Below, piece after piece: positions 16,550 to 27,545 of a stretch of DNA of 64,000 bases. A program made the position numbers and the translations under genes. Within the stretch, counting starts at the first letter, position 1. Every line of letters begins with the position of its first letter. The notes beneath the pieces are model-generated. The model was not told where the DNA came from. It was given only the letters and a program-made list of their open reading frames with translations, and ran no database searches. Origin of the DNA: Saccharopolyspora indica (GTDB taxonomy: Bacteria > Actinomycetota > Actinomycetes > Mycobacteriales > Pseudonocardiaceae); the NCBI RefSeq assembly GCF_027853965.1, contig NZ_JAQGLB010000009.1:1-64000 (forward strand). The letters run 5' to 3'.

Positions 16550-19500
16550 ATGCCGGGCCGAGCTGACCAGTTGTTGCCGCTGTCGGCCGCGCAGGCGGGG
16601 ATCTGGTTCGCACAGCAACTCGACCAGGCGAACCCGATCTACAACACCGCCGAACGCGTGGCGATCGACGGCTGCGTGGATCCCGAGCGGTTCGCCGCCG
16701 CGCTGCGGCAGGCGGTCGCCGAGACCGAGGCGCTGCGCATCCGGATCCGCGAGGACGGCGCCGAGCTGGGCCAGGTCGTCGAGGAGCCCGCCGAGTTCGA
16801 GCTGCCGGTCGTCGACTGCACCACCGCCGCCGACCCGGAGGCCCGGGCGATGGCGTGGATGCGAGCTGACCTGCGCGAACCGGTCGACCTCGCGCGCGGC
16901 CAGGCCGGCCGGTTGTGGAGCGCCGCGCTGTTCAAGCTCGGTGAGCGGCGCTGGTGGTGGTACCAGCGGATCCACCACGTGGCCATCGACGGCTACGGCT
17001 TCTCGATCCTCGTCCGCCGGGTCGCCGAGCTCTACGGCGAGCAGGACCCGGGCCCGTCGCCGTTCGGTTCGCTGACCGCGCTGCTGGCCGACGAGCAGGA
17101 GTACCGGGAGTCGGCGAAGGCCGAGCGCGACACCCGGTTCTGGCAGGAGCGGTTCGCCGACCGGCCGGACGTGGTGTCGCTGACCGGCAGCACCCGGCCC
17201 ACCGCGCACGACTTCCGCAGGCTGCCCGCCGAGTCGCCCGCCGGGACCGCGCTGGCCGCGGCGGCCGAGGAGAGCCGCACGATCTGGTCGGACGCGCTCA
17301 TCGCCGCCTTCGGCGCCTACCTGCACCGGATGACCGGTGCCGCCGACGTGGTGCTGGGGCTGCCGGTGATGGGCCGGCTCGGCTCGGTCGCGCTGCGGGT
17401 GCCGGGCATGGTCGTCAACGTGCTGCCGCTGCGGCTGCGGATCACCGCCGCGACCACCCGCGCGGAGCTGATCTCGCAGGTCGGCAAGGCCGTGCGAGAG
17501 CTGCGCAAGCACCAGCGCACGCGCGGCGAGGAGCTGCGCCGCGACCTCGGGCTGCTGGGCTCGGACCGGCCGCTGTTCGGGCCGATGCTCAACATCAAGG
17601 CCTTCGACTACGACCTGCGGTTCGGCGACAGCCCGGCCACCGTGCACAACCTCGCCGCCGGGCCGGTCGAGGACCTGACCGTCGCGGCCTACCACGACGA
17701 CGGGCAGCTGCGGTTCGAGTTCGACGCCAACCCGGACCGCTACGACGAGGCCGAGCTCGCCGCGCACCGCGAGCGGTTCCTGCGATTCCTCGGGCGCTTC
17801 GCGGAGTGCCCCGGTGACACCCCGGTCGGCGGGATCGACCTGCTCGCACCGGAGGAGCGCACCCGGATCCTGGAGGAGTGGAACGCGCCGATCGCCGACG
17901 TCCCCGAGCTGCCCGCCGCGACGCTGCCGCAGCTGTTCGAGGAGCAGGCCGGGCGGACGCCGGACTCGGTCGCCGTCACCTTCGGCGCGCAGCAGCTGAC
18001 CTACGAAGAGCTCAACTCGCGCGCCAACCAGCTCGCGCACCACCTGATCGACCTCGGCGTGGGGCCCGAGCAGCTGGTGGCGCTGGCGCTGCCGCGCACG
18101 GCGGAGCTGGTCGTGGCGCTGCTCGCGGTGCTCAAGTCCGGTGCGGCGTACCTGCCGCTGGATCCCGGGCACCCGGCCGAGCGCATCGCCCACATCGTCG
18201 GCGACGCCCGGCCGAGCGTGCTGATCAGCGACGCCGAGCACTCGGCCAACCTGCCCGCCGGGATCACCCGGGTCCTGCTGGACGATCCGACGGCGCGGGC
18301 CGAGATCGCCCGCCACTCGCAGCGCGATCCCAAGGCCGGTGAGCGCGGCCCGCTGACCCCCGAGCACGCCGCCTACGTCATCTACACCTCCGGCTCGACG
18401 GGACAGCCGAAGGGCGTGTCGATCCCGCACCACAACGTGGTCCGGTTGTTCCGCGCCACCGAGCCGTGGTTCTCCTTCGGCGGCGACGACGTCTGGACGC
18501 TGTTCCACTCCTACGCATTCGACTTCTCGGTGTGGGAGCTGTGGGGCGCGCTGCTGCACGGCGGCAGGCTGGTGGTGGTCCCGCACGAGATCAGCCGCTC
18601 GCCGCGCGAGTTCCGGCGGCTGCTGGCCGACGAGCGGGTGACCGTGCTCAACCAGACGCCGTCGGCGTTCTACCAGCTCAGCCAGGCCGACCGGGAGGAC
18701 CCGGCGGGCGAGCTGGCGCTGCGCGTGGTGATCTTCGGCGGCGAGGCGCTGGAACTGTCCAGGTTGGACGACTGGTACCAGCGGCACCCGCAGCTGCCCA
18801 AGCTGGTCAACATGTACGGGATCACCGAGACCACCGTGCACGTGTCCTACGTCGAGCTGGACCGCGAGCTGGTGGCCCGGCGGGACGGCAGCGTGATCGG
18901 CCGCGGCATCCCGGACCTGCGGGTCTACCTGCTGGACTCGTCGTTGCAGCCGGTGCCGCCCGGTGTGGTGGGTGAGCTGTACGTGGCGGGGGAGGGCCTG
19001 GCGCGCGGTTATCTCGGGCAGCGCGGCCTGACCGCGCAGCGCTTCGTCGCCGATCCGCACGGGGCGCCGGGCACCCGCATGTACCGCTCCGGCGACCTGG
19101 GCAAGTGGCGGCCGGACGGCAGCATCGAGTTCCTCGGCCGCGCCGACCACCAGGTCAAGGTGCGCGGTTTCCGCATCGAGCTCGGCGAGATCGAGGCGCA
19201 CCTGGCCGCGCACCCGCGGGTCCGGCAGGCCGCGGTGGTGGTGCGCGAGGACCAGCCGGGCGATCAGCGGCTGGTCGGCTACACCGCGGGCACCGCGGAG
19301 GCGGCGGAGCTGCGGTCGCACCTGGCCGCGCGGCTGCCCGGGTACATGGTGCCCGCCGCGTTCGTGCCGGTGGACGAGATTCCGCTGACGGCCAACGGCA
19401 AGCTCGACGTGCGGGCGCTGCCCGCGCCGGAGTTCGGCGGCGAGGCCGGGGGCCGCGAACCGCGCAACGACGTCGAGGCCGGGTTGTGCCGGTTGTTCGC

Positions 19501-22500
19501 CGAGGTGCTCGGGGTGCGCGAGGTCGGCATCGACGACGGGTTCTTCGAGCTAGGCGGGCATTCGCTGCTGGCAGCGCGGTTGCTGGCGCGGGTGCGCAGC
19601 GAGCTCGGCGCCGAGCTGACCATCCGCGGCCTCTTCGACCACCCGACGGTCGCCGGTCTCGCCGAGCAGCTGGGCGCGGTGGATCGGCGACCGGAGCTGC
19701 GGCGCGTCGAGCGGCCTGAGCGGATCCCGCTTTCCTTCGCGCAGCAGCGGCTTTGGTTCCTCAACCGGCTGGAGGGACCCAGCGCCACCTACAACTTGCC
19801 GCTGGTGCTGCGCATGTCCGGTGAGCTGGACGTGGCGGCGTTGCGCGCCGCGCTCGGCGATGTCGTGCGGCGGCACGAGAGCCTGCGCACGGTCTTCCCG
19901 GACGAGCTGGGCGAACCGCGCCAAGAGGTGCTCGACACCGTTCCTGAGCTGACCGTGGTCCAGGCGTCCGATGTGGACTCCGCGCTCGAGGAGGCCGCTC
20001 GGGAAGGGTTCGACCTGGCGGTGGAGCCGCCGGTTCGGACGGTGCTCTTCGAGAACGGGTCGGAGCACGCGCTGTTGGTGCTGCTGCACCACGTGGCCGT
20101 CGACGAGTGGTCGATCCGGCCGCTGGTGCGCGACCTGTCCACCGCCTACGCGGCCCGGCTGCTCGGCGCGGAACCGGAGTGGGCCGGACTTCCGGTGCAG
20201 TACGTGGATTACGCGCTGTGGCAGCGGGAACTGCTCGGCGACGAGTCCGATCCGGACGGGCTGGCGGGCAGGCAGCTGGAATTCTGGCGCGGCGCGCTGG
20301 CCGGGCTGCCCGACCAGCTGGAGCTGCCGACCGACTTCCCGCGCCCGGCGGTGGCCAGCCACCGCGGCGACGCGGTCCGGTTCGGGCTCGACGCGCAGCT
20401 GCACCAGCGGCTGCGGCAGCTCGCCGCGGAGCACCAGGCCAGCGTGTTCATGGTGCTGCAGGCCGGGCTCGCCGCGCTGCTGACCAGGCTGGGCGCGGGC
20501 ACCGACATCCCCATCGGATCGCCGGTGGCCGGTCGCGGCGACGACGCGCTCGACGAGCTCGTCGGGTTCTTCGTCAACAGCCTGGTGCTGCGCACCGACA
20601 CCTCGGGCGAGCCCGGTTTCGCCGAGCTGGTCGACCGGGTCCGGCAGGCCGACCTGGCCGCCTTCGACAACGCCGAGCTGCCCTTCGAGCGGCTCGCCGA
20701 GGCGCTCAACCCGGCGCGTTCGCTGGCCCGGCACCCGCTGTTCCAGGTGATGCTCGCCTACTGGGGCGCCACCGATGCGGTCACCGCGGAACTGCCCGGG
20801 TTGGAGACCACTGTGGACACCGCAGCGGCCGGGGCGGCGAAGTTCGACCTGGCGCTCAGCCTCAGCGAACGCGCCGACGGCGGCGTCGACGGGCTGGTGC
20901 AGTACAGCACCGACCTGTTCACCCGGCAGACCGTCGACGACCTGGCCGCGCGGTTCGTCCAGCTGCTCACCTCGGCGGTGGCCGACCCCGCGACGCCGAT
21001 CAGCCGACTGGACGTGCTCGGCGAGGACGCGCGGCAGCGGGTGCTGGCCTGGGGCGATGCGGTCGGATCGGTCGAACCGGCCGGGACGTTCCCCGAGCTG
21101 TTCGCGCGCAGCGCCGAAGCGGACCCGGACAAGACCGCGCTGATCTTCGCCGACGTCGAGCTCAGCTACCGCGAACTCGACCGGCGGGTCACCGAGCAGG
21201 CGCAGCTGCTGGTCGAGCACGGCGTCGGGCCCGGCGACATCGTCGGCGTGCTGCTGCCCCGCTCGCCCGAGCTGATCATCGGGCTGCTGGCGGCGATGCG
21301 CGCCGGAGCCGCCTACCTGGCGCTGGACCCGGAGTACCCGCTGGAGCGGCTGCGGCACATGGTCGACGACGCCGCGCCGCGCCTGGTGCTCACCGACGAC
21401 CTCGCGGCCGACCTGCCAACAGCCCTGTTGAGCTGTGACGATCGCCCGCAGGGCAGCTGGCAGCTGCCGACCCCGCGGCTGGACGACGCCGCCTACGTCA
21501 TCTACACCTCCGGCTCCACCGGCACGCCGAAGGGCGTGGTCGTGCCGCACCGGGGCATCGCCAAGCTGCTGGCCACCCAGACCGAGCGGGTCGGCATCAC
21601 CGCGGACAGCCGGGTGCTGCAGTTCGCCTCGCCGAGCTTCGACGTGGCGTTCTGGGAGATGTGCATGGGCCTGCTCAGCGGCGGGACGCTGGTCGTGGTG
21701 CCCGCCGACCGGCGGGTGCCCGGCGAGCCGCTCGCCGAGTACGCCCGCCGCCACCGGGTCACGCACCTGGCCATCGGGCCGTCGATGATGGGCATGTTCC
21801 CGGCCGACACCGAGCTCCCGCCGGACGCGACCCTGCTGTGCGGGGCCGAGAAGGTGCCCTCCGACCTGGTGCTGCGCTGGGCGCGCGAGCACCGGATGCT
21901 CAACTGCTACGGCCCCACCGAGGCGACGGTGAACTCCACGCTGTGGGACTGCGATCCCGACGCGGTGGGCAGTTCGGTGCCCATCGGCGTGCCCGACCCC
22001 GGCGCCCGGCTCTACGTGCTCGACGCGCAGCTCCAGCCGACCCCGCCCGGCGTCGTCGGCGAGCTCTACGTCTCCGGGCTCGGGCTGGCGCGCGGCTACC
22101 TCCACCGGCCGGGCCTGACCGCCGAGCGCTTCGTCGCCGACCCGTTCGGGCCGCCCGGCTCCCGCATGTACCGCACCGGCGACCTGGTGCGCTGGCGCTC
22201 CGACGGGACGCTGGACTTCGCGGGCCGCGCCGACGACCAGGTCAAGATCCGCGGCTTCCGCATCGAGCTCGGCGAGGTCGAGGCGGTGCTCGCGCAGCAC
22301 CCGGACGTCGCGCAGGTCGCGGCGGTGGTCCGCGAGGACACCCCCGGTGACAAGCGGCTGGTGGCCTACGTGGTGGGCGGCGGTGACACCGCCGGGCTGC
22401 GCCGCCACGTGGCCGACGCGCTGCCGGACTACATGGTCCCGGCCGCGGTCGTGTTCGTCGACGCGCTGCCGCTGATGCCCAACGGCAAGCTCGACCGCAG

Positions 22501-23590
22501 CGCGCTGCCCGCGCCCGACCTGGGCGAAGCGGTCGGCAACGCGATGCCGCGCAACCCCACCGAGGAGATCCTCTGCGGGCTGTTCGCCGAGGTGCTCGGG
22601 CTGCCGCGGGTCGGCACCGAGGACAGCTTCTTCGACCTCGGCGGGCACTCGCTGCTGGCCGCCAAGCTCATCGGCCGCATCCGCGACGCGCTGGGCGTGC
22701 GGGTCAACGTCGGAAGCCTGTTCGCCGCACCGACCGTCGTCGGCCTGGCCGAGCGGCTGCACGACGGCGGCGGCCGGGACGCGCTGGAGATCCTGCTGCC
22801 GCTGCGCACCTCGGGCAGCAAGCCGCCGCTGTTCTGCGTGCACCCCGCCGCCGGGCTGGCCTGGCCGTTCTCCGGGCTGCTCAAGCACATCGACGACGAG
22901 CGGCCGATCTACGGCATCCAGTCGCGCGGGCTCGCCGAGCCGAAACCGGTCGCGGCCAGCCTGCACGAGATGGCCGCCGAGTACCTCGAACACGTCCGGC
23001 AGGTCCAGCCGCACGGGCCGTACTACTTCCTCGGCTGGTCCTTCGGCGGCGTGGTCGCCCACGAGATGAGCACCCACCTGCAGCAGCAGGGCGAGGAAGT
23101 GCGGTTCCTGGGCATGCTCGACTCCTACCCGAAGGACGTCTGGGACGAGCTGCCGACCGAGGAAGAAGCCCTCAAGGCGCTGCTCTACATGGCCGGCTAC
23201 GACCTCGCCGAGCTCGGCGAGCAGCCGCTGACCAGGGCGGACGTCATGGCGATCCTGTCCGCCGAGGGCAGCGCGCTGGCCAACCTCGAACCGCACAGCA
23301 TCACCGCGATCATCGACAACTTCGCCAACTGCGCGGTGCTGGAGAACGAGGCCGACCACGCCGAGTTCGACGGCGACGTCCTGTTCTTCACCGCGACCGT
23401 CAACCCGGCCAAGGAATCGCTGACCGCGCAGATGTGGCAGCCCTACGTCGGCGGCGCGGTCCGCGACCACGACATCGCCTGCGAGCACAAGGACATGACG
23501 CAGCCCGGGCCGCTGGCCGAGATTGCCGCGGTGGTGGACCGGGAACTCGGCGAGGTGGACCGGGTGAGCACCGAAGGAGCACGACGATGA
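16550..23590 (+). CDS. Dimodular siderophore nonribosomal peptide synthetase, C-A(Thr)-T-C-A-T-TE
   Basis: It assembles a siderophore peptide on carrier domains. The 2346-aa order is as follows. C1 is about 1-430 and EntF-like, with active HHVAIDG. A1 is 455-970. Carrier 1 is near 1000 ([14 protein letters not shown]). C2 is 1055-1490 with HHVAVDE, where Glu replaces the usual Gly. A2 is 1510-2010. Carrier 2 is near 2030 ([14 protein letters not shown]). The thioesterase is 2080-2346 with GWSFGG. Reading the ten specificity positions of A1 gives DFWNIGMVHK, the established threonine code. A2 reads about DVWALGCVNK, which I cannot assign. There is no epimerase or methyltransferase. ATG at 16550 has GGGGAGA upstream. 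The layout resembles DhbF, but A1 activates Thr rather than Gly. The stop overlaps the mbtH start (ATGA). No aryl-acid activation genes are in the window. Confidence 0.95.
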   Translation: MPGRADQLLPLSAAQAGIWFAQQLDQANPIYNTAERVAIDGCVDPERFAAALRQAVAETEALRIRIREDGAELGQVVEEPAEFELPVVDCTTAADPEARAMAWMRADLREPVDLARGQAGRLWSAALFKLGERRWWWYQRIHHVAIDGYGFSILVRRVAELYGEQDPGPSPFGSLTALLADEQEYRESAKAERDTRFWQERFADRPDVVSLTGSTRPTAHDFRRLPAESPAGTALAAAAEESRTIWSDALIAAFGAYLHRMTGAADVVLGLPVMGRLGSVALRVPGMVVNVLPLRLRITAATTRAELISQVGKAVRELRKHQRTRGEELRRDLGLLGSDRPLFGPMLNIKAFDYDLRFGDSPATVHNLAAGPVEDLTVAAYHDDGQLRFEFDANPDRYDEAELAAHRERFLRFLGRFAECPGDTPVGGIDLLAPEERTRILEEWNAPIADVPELPAATLPQLFEEQAGRTPDSVAVTFGAQQLTYEELNSRANQLAHHLIDLGVGPEQLVALALPRTAELVVALLAVLKSGAAYLPLDPGHPAERIAHIVGDARPSVLISDAEHSANLPAGITRVLLDDPTARAEIARHSQRDPKAGERGPLTPEHAAYVIYTSGSTGQPKGVSIPHHNVVRLFRATEPWFSFGGDDVWTLFHSYAFDFSVWELWGALLHGGRLVVVPHEISRSPREFRRLLADERVTVLNQTPSAFYQLSQADREDPAGELALRVVIFGGEALELSRLDDWYQRHPQLPKLVNMYGITETTVHVSYVELDRELVARRDGSVIGRGIPDLRVYLLDSSLQPVPPGVVGELYVAGEGLARGYLGQRGLTAQRFVADPHGAPGTRMYRSGDLGKWRPDGSIEFLGRADHQVKVRGFRIELGEIEAHLAAHPRVRQAAVVVREDQPGDQRLVGYTAGTAEAAELRSHLAARLPGYMVPAAFVPVDEIPLTANGKLDVRALPAPEFGGEAGGREPRNDVEAGLCRLFAEVLGVREVGIDDGFFELGGHSLLAARLLARVRSELGAELTIRGLFDHPTVAGLAEQLGAVDRRPELRRVERPERIPLSFAQQRLWFLNRLEGPSATYNLPLVLRMSGELDVAALRAALGDVVRRHESLRTVFPDELGEPRQEVLDTVPELTVVQASDVDSALEEAAREGFDLAVEPPVRTVLFENGSEHALLVLLHHVAVDEWSIRPLVRDLSTAYAARLLGAEPEWAGLPVQYVDYALWQRELLGDESDPDGLAGRQLEFWRGALAGLPDQLELPTDFPRPAVASHRGDAVRFGLDAQLHQRLRQLAAEHQASVFMVLQAGLAALLTRLGAGTDIPIGSPVAGRGDDALDELVGFFVNSLVLRTDTSGEPGFAELVDRVRQADLAAFDNAELPFERLAEALNPARSLARHPLFQVMLAYWGATDAVTAELPGLETTVDTAAAGAAKFDLALSLSERADGGVDGLVQYSTDLFTRQTVDDLAARFVQLLTSAVADPATPISRLDVLGEDARQRVLAWGDAVGSVEPAGTFPELFARSAEADPDKTALIFADVELSYRELDRRVTEQAQLLVEHGVGPGDIVGVLLPRSPELIIGLLAAMRAGAAYLALDPEYPLERLRHMVDDAAPRLVLTDDLAADLPTALLSCDDRPQGSWQLPTPRLDDAAYVIYTSGSTGTPKGVVVPHRGIAKLLATQTERVGITADSRVLQFASPSFDVAFWEMCMGLLSGGTLVVVPADRRVPGEPLAEYARRHRVTHLAIGPSMMGMFPADTELPPDATLLCGAEKVPSDLVLRWAREHRMLNCYGPTEATVNSTLWDCDPDAVGSSVPIGVPDPGARLYVLDAQLQPTPPGVVGELYVSGLGLARGYLHRPGLTAERFVADPFGPPGSRMYRTGDLVRWRSDGTLDFAGRADDQVKIRGFRIELGEVEAVLAQHPDVAQVAAVVREDTPGDKRLVAYVVGGGDTAGLRRHVADALPDYMVPAAVVFVDALPLMPNGKLDRSALPAPDLGEAVGNAMPRNPTEEILCGLFAEVLGLPRVGTEDSFFDLGGHSLLAAKLIGRIRDALGVRVNVGSLFAAPTVVGLAERLHDGGGRDALEILLPLRTSGSKPPLFCVHPAAGLAWPFSGLLKHIDDERPIYGIQSRGLAEPKPVAASLHEMAAEYLEHVRQVQPHGPYYFLGWSFGGVVAHEMSTHLQQQGEEVRFLGMLDSYPKDVWDELPTEEEALKALLYMAGYDLAELGEQPLTRADVMAILSAEGSALANLEPHSITAIIDNFANCAVLENEADHAEFDGDVLFFTATVNPAKESLTAQMWQPYVGGAVRDHDIACEHKDMTQPGPLAEIAAVVDRELGEVDRVSTEGARR

Positions 23591-23775
23591 CCAACCCGTT
23601 CGAGGATCCGGCCGCGGAGTACTACGCCCTGATCAACGACCAGGACCAGTACTCGCTGTGGCCGCGGGCGATCGCGGTGCCCGCCGGGTGGGCCGTCGCG
23701 CACGGCCCGGCCGACCGGGCGTCCTGCGTGGACCACATCGAGGTCAACTGGACCGACATGCGGCCGGCGCGCTGA
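23587..23775 (+). CDS. MbtH-like NRPS accessory protein
   Basis: It binds NRPS adenylation domains and aids their folding and activity. The 62-aa protein has the MbtH signature: [26 protein letters not shown]-like [14 protein letters not shown], and the end [15 protein letters not shown] with conserved tryptophans. Its ATG overlaps the NRPS stop by 4 nt, so translation is coupled. Confidence 0.97.
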   Translation: MTNPFEDPAAEYYALINDQDQYSLWPRAIAVPAGWAVAHGPADRASCVDHIEVNWTDMRPAR

Positions 23776-23780
23776 TCGCG

Positions 23781-25154
23781 ATGCTCCGCCAGGTGAGTCC
23801 TCAGGTAGCGGTCTGTGTCTGCTACGTCGCGGCGATGTTCATGAACGGCATGGACGCGACCATCGTCAACGTGGCGCTGCCCGCCATCGCCGCGGAGTTC
23901 GCGGTGCCCGCGAGCGCGACCTCGGCGATCAACGTCGGGTACCTGGTCAGCCTCGCGGTGTGCATCCCGGTGTCCGGCTGGCTCGGCGACCGGTTCGGCA
24001 CCAAACGCGTGTTCCTGGGCGCTTTCGGGATGTTCGTGCTGGCCTCGGCGCTGTGCGGGCTGGCGGCCGATCTGCCGCAGCTGATCCTCGCGCGGGTGCT
24101 GCAAGGCGCGGGCGGCGGCGTGATGAGCCCGGTCGCGCTGACGATGCTCTTCCGCGCCTATCCGCCCGAACAGCGGATCCGATTGTCCCGCGTGCTGCTG
24201 CTGCCGACCGCGGTGGCGCCGGCGCTCGGGCCCGTGCTGGGCGGGTTCTTCGTCGAGAACTTCACCTGGCGGTGGGGTTTCTACGTCAACCTGCCCGTCG
24301 GCGGGCTGGCGCTGCTGTTCGGCGCGCTGCTGCTGGTCGAGCACGTCGAGGCCCGGGAGAAGCGCTTCGACGTGCTCGGTTTCGCGCTGGCCGCACCGGG
24401 TCTCGGGCTGGTGATGTACGCGCTGGAATCGGTGGCGCCCGCCGGACCGGGCTCACCGCACTTCTGGGCCGCCGGGCTGACCGGGCTGATCTGCCTGGGA
24501 CTGCTGGTCAGGAACCAGCTCAGGGCCCGCGAACCGATGCTGGACCTGCGGTTGTTCGGCGATGCGTCGTTCCGCCGCGCGAGCCTGATCCTGTTCGCCT
24601 GCGTGGCCGGATTCCTCGGCACGCTCTACGGGTTCACGCTGATGTTCCAGCAGGGGCTGGGCGCATCGGCGTGGGAGACCGGGCTGGTGACGCTGCCGAA
24701 GGCGATCGGGCTGATGATCGCCTCCCAGCTCGTCGGCTGGGCGCACCGCAGATTCGGGCCGCGCCGGGTGATCGCGACCGCGATGCTCGGCGCCGCCGTC
24801 TCCTTCGCGATGCTCAACGCGGTCAGCGCCGGGGACCTGTGGTTCGCCGCGTTCGTGCAGCTGCTGACGGGCTTCTTCGTGGGTGCGGCATCCGCGGAGC
24901 TGCAGGTCATCGCCTTCAGCACGATCGGCAAGTCCGCCACCGGCGGGGCGTCGACGCTGTTCAACGTGCAGCGGCAGGTCGGCTCGGCGCTCGGCGTCGC
25001 GCTCACCGCGTGCGTGCTGGCCGCTGCACCGGGCCTGGGCGGATACCAGCTGGCGATGCTGGTTTCGGCCGGATTCGCGCTGATCGGGATGTTCCTCGCC
25101 TTGCGCATCAAGGAGATCGAGCCCGCCCGACAACCAGTCGCCGCGGCTCGCTGA
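23781..25154 (+). CDS. MFS drug/siderophore exporter, DHA2 (EmrB/QacA) family
   Basis: It probably exports the siderophore across the membrane. The 457-aa protein has many hydrophobic segments. Signatures include the DHA2 motif NGMDATIVNVALPAI in TM1, GWLGDRFGTKRVFLGAF (motif A loop), ARVLQGAGGGVMSPVAL, and motif C-like PTAVAPALGPVLGG with WRWGFYVNLPVGGLAL. ATG at 23781 lies 5 nt after the mbtH stop, so it is in the NRPS operon. Export of this siderophore is inferred from position. Confidence 0.9.
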   Translation: MLRQVSPQVAVCVCYVAAMFMNGMDATIVNVALPAIAAEFAVPASATSAINVGYLVSLAVCIPVSGWLGDRFGTKRVFLGAFGMFVLASALCGLAADLPQLILARVLQGAGGGVMSPVALTMLFRAYPPEQRIRLSRVLLLPTAVAPALGPVLGGFFVENFTWRWGFYVNLPVGGLALLFGALLLVEHVEAREKRFDVLGFALAAPGLGLVMYALESVAPAGPGSPHFWAAGLTGLICLGLLVRNQLRAREPMLDLRLFGDASFRRASLILFACVAGFLGTLYGFTLMFQQGLGASAWETGLVTLPKAIGLMIASQLVGWAHRRFGPRRVIATAMLGAAVSFAMLNAVSAGDLWFAAFVQLLTGFFVGAASAELQVIAFSTIGKSATGGASTLFNVQRQVGSALGVALTACVLAAAPGLGGYQLAMLVSAGFALIGMFLALRIKEIEPARQPVAAAR

Positions 25155-25198
25155 GAGATCTGAGCCACCGCGGGGCAGACAACGCGCTTGCTCTATGG

Positions 25199-25217
25199 TT
25201 AGGCTTGCCTTAACTGA
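25199..25217 (+). promoter_or_regulatory. Iron box upstream of the siderophore-interacting protein gene
   Basis: TTAGGCTTGCCTTAACTGA carries the symmetric TTAGGC..GCCTTAA core of an iron box. It lies about 30-37 nt before the candidate starts at 25247/25254. This implies a second iron-controlled transcript covering the reductase and monooxygenase genes. Confidence 0.7.
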
Positions 25218-25253
25218 CATGATCGTTGGTGGACAGGAAGGAACGCATGGCCG

Positions 25254-26081
25254 ATGGGTACCGCGGACCGACTCCGGCACAGCCGGCCCCCAGCACGCGA
25301 TCTCCAGGTGCTGCGCACCGCTGAGCTGAGCCCGTCGATGCGGCGGATCACCCTGGGCGGCGAGGAGCTCGAAGGCTTCCTGGACCAGCACACCGGCCCG
25401 AACATCAAGGTGTTCGTGCCGCAGCAGGGCCAGCAGCGACCGGTGCTGCCGGAGCTGGACGACGAGACCGGCCGCTACCGCTGGCCCGAGCTGCACGAGC
25501 GCCCGACCATGCGCACCTACACCGTCCGCCGCTACGACGAGGCCCGCGGCGAGCTCGACGTGGACTTCGTGATGCACGGAGCCCACGGGGTGGCCTCCAA
25601 CTGGGCGCGCAACGCCCGGCCCGGCGACCACCTCGGCGTGATGGGCCCCGGCGGCAAGATCTGCCGGGCCGCCGACTACTACCTGCTGGTCGGCGACGAG
25701 ACCGCGCTGCCGGCGATCTCCAGCATCGTCGAGGGCCTGCCGCCCACCGCGCGCGGCCAGGTGCTCGTCGAGATCGGCGAGGCCGCCGAGCAGCAGCACG
25801 TCCAGTGCCCGCCGGACCTGCGCTGGACCTGGCTGCACCGCGAGGGCGTCGCGGCCGGCCGCTCGCAGCTGCTGGTCGACGCCGTCCAGCAGCTCGACGT
25901 GCCCGCCGACGTCGACGTCTCGGCCTGGGTGGCCGGGGAATCCGGCATCGTCCGCGGCATCCGCCGCCACCTGCGCAACGACCGCGGCATGGACGCGAAG
26001 TCCGTGCTCGCCATCGGTTACTGGAAGTACGGCCTGGCCGAAACCGAGTACCACGACAAGCACAACCACGACCGGGACTGA
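25254..26081 (+). CDS. Siderophore-interacting protein (ViuB-type FAD-binding ferric-siderophore reductase)
   Basis: It probably releases iron from imported ferric siderophore by flavin-dependent reduction in the cytoplasm. The 275-aa protein has LQVLRTAELSPSMRRITLGGEELEGF, RPTMRTYTVRRYD (FAD-binding RxYTxR), DVDFVMHGAHGVASNWARNARPGDHLGVMGPGG, LLVGDETALPAISSIVEGLP, and the C-terminal WVAGESGIVRGIRRHLRNDRG and IGYWKYGLAE. The start is doubtful. The best ribosome site (AGGAAGG) suits ATG 25247 in another frame (MADGYRGPTP...), which stops after 25 codons, whereas the in-frame ATG is at 25254. Either 25254 is used or a small frameshift lies near 25290-25310. Confidence 0.9.
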   Translation: MGTADRLRHSRPPARDLQVLRTAELSPSMRRITLGGEELEGFLDQHTGPNIKVFVPQQGQQRPVLPELDDETGRYRWPELHERPTMRTYTVRRYDEARGELDVDFVMHGAHGVASNWARNARPGDHLGVMGPGGKICRAADYYLLVGDETALPAISSIVEGLPPTARGQVLVEIGEAAEQQHVQCPPDLRWTWLHREGVAAGRSQLLVDAVQQLDVPADVDVSAWVAGESGIVRGIRRHLRNDRGMDAKSVLAIGYWKYGLAETEYHDKHNHDRD

Positions 26082-26172
26082 CGGAAGTGGACGGGACCGG
26101 CGCGAACCCAGCGGTTTGCGCCGGCGTATCCGCGTGCCCGGAAACGGGGCACCAGCGAGGCGAGGGGACAAC

Positions 26173-27480
26173 GTGTCTGCGAGCGAGGAAGTCCACGACG
26201 TCCTGGGGATCGGTTTCGGGCCGTCCAACCTGGCGCTGGCCATCGCGCTGGAGGAGCACAACCGGACCGCGCCGGGGGCCGACCGGCTCTCCGGGCTGTT
26301 CTTCGAGCGCAAACCCGCCTTCGGCTGGCACCGCGGGATGCTGATCGAGGGCACCACCATGCAGGTGTCCTTCCTCAAGGACCTGGTCACCATGCGCAAC
26401 CCGGCCAGCGACTTCTCCTTCCTGAGCTACCTGCACGCCAAGCAGCGGCTGGCCGACTTCATCAACCACAAGACGATGTTCCCGACCCGCGTCGAGTACC
26501 ACGACTACCTGGAGTGGGCGGCCGAGCGGGTGTCCGGACTGGTGCGCTACGACACCGAGGTCGTCGAGCTGCAGCGGGCCGGTGAGCACTTCGAGGTCGT
26601 CGTCCGCCACGGCGGGCGGCTGGAGGTGCACCGGGCGCGCAACGTCGTGCTCGCGGTCGGGCTGGAGGCGAGCCTGCCCGCCGGGGCCGAGCTCGGCGAG
26701 CGGGTGTGGCACAACCTCGACCTGCTGCACCGCGTCGGCGAGCTGACCGAGGCGCCGCGCCGCTGCGTGGTCGTCGGGGCCGGGCAGAGCGCCGCCGAGG
26801 TCACCGAGTACCTGCACCGCACGTTCCCGGCCGCCGAGGTGTGCGCGGTGTTCAGCCGGTACGGCTACAGCCCGGCCGACGACAGCCCGTTCGCCAACCG
26901 GATCTTCGACCCGAAGGCGGTCGACGACTTCCACGACGCCTCGCCCGAGGTCCGCCGCGAACTGCTGGACTACCACCGCAACACCAACTACTCGGTGGTC
27001 GACCTCGACCTCATCGAGGAGCTCTACGCCCGCGCCTACCAGGAGAAGGTGCGCGGCGAGCAGCGGCTGCGGATCCTCAACGCCTCCCGGGTCCGCGACG
27101 TCGCGACCCGCGACGGCGGCATGGCGGTGACCGTCGAGTTCCTGCCGTCGGGCGAGCGCGCGGAGCTGGCCGCCGACCTGCTGGTGTACGCCACCGGATG
27201 CCGTCCCCGCGACCCGTTCCCGCTGCTCGGGGACACCGCGCAGGACTGCGAGCGCGACGAGCAGGGCCGCCTGCAGGTGGAGCGCGACTACCGCATGCGC
27301 ACCAGCGCGGAGCTGCCGGGCGGGATCTACCTGCAGGGCGGCACCGAGCACACCCACGGCCTGACCTCGTCGCTGCTGTCCAACGGCGCGGTCCGCGCGG
27401 GCGAGATCCGCGACTCGATCCTCACCCGCCGCAGCCGCGCGCGGGCGGCCGAACCCGACCGGGCGGTCAGCTTCGCCTGA
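26173..27480 (+). CDS. L-lysine N6- / L-ornithine N5-monooxygenase (siderophore biosynthesis)
   Basis: It hydroxylates the side-chain amine of Lys or Orn using FAD, NADPH and O2, providing the hydroxamate precursor for the NRPS. The 435-aa protein shows the FAD fingerprint DVLGIGFGPSNLALAIAL, the substrate-region MQVSFLKDLVTMRNPASDFSFLSYL, the NADPH site CVVVGAGQSAAEVTEYL, and ATGCRPRDPFPLL, where Cys replaces the usual Tyr. Then comes QGGTEHTHGLTSSLLS near the end. GTG at 26173 has GAGGGGA 6 nt upstream, so the longer reading from 26116 is not needed. Lys versus Orn cannot be settled by eye. It follows the siderophore reductase by 91 nt. Confidence 0.94.
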   Translation: MSASEEVHDVLGIGFGPSNLALAIALEEHNRTAPGADRLSGLFFERKPAFGWHRGMLIEGTTMQVSFLKDLVTMRNPASDFSFLSYLHAKQRLADFINHKTMFPTRVEYHDYLEWAAERVSGLVRYDTEVVELQRAGEHFEVVVRHGGRLEVHRARNVVLAVGLEASLPAGAELGERVWHNLDLLHRVGELTEAPRRCVVVGAGQSAAEVTEYLHRTFPAAEVCAVFSRYGYSPADDSPFANRIFDPKAVDDFHDASPEVRRELLDYHRNTNYSVVDLDLIEELYARAYQEKVRGEQRLRILNASRVRDVATRDGGMAVTVEFLPSGERAELAADLLVYATGCRPRDPFPLLGDTAQDCERDEQGRLQVERDYRMRTSAELPGGIYLQGGTEHTHGLTSSLLSNGAVRAGEIRDSILTRRSRARAAEPDRAVSFA

Positions 27481-27545
27481 TCCCGGCTTGTAATCACGGG
27501 CACAGGCGGGAACAACGCCGCGGGCGCGGTGGTTGCAAGCGTTCG

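Noticed and set aside
19550..23488. 1312-aa open frame on the minus strand inside the NRPS
   Set aside because: Antisense shadow caused by high third-position GC. The plus strand shows complete NRPS motifs.
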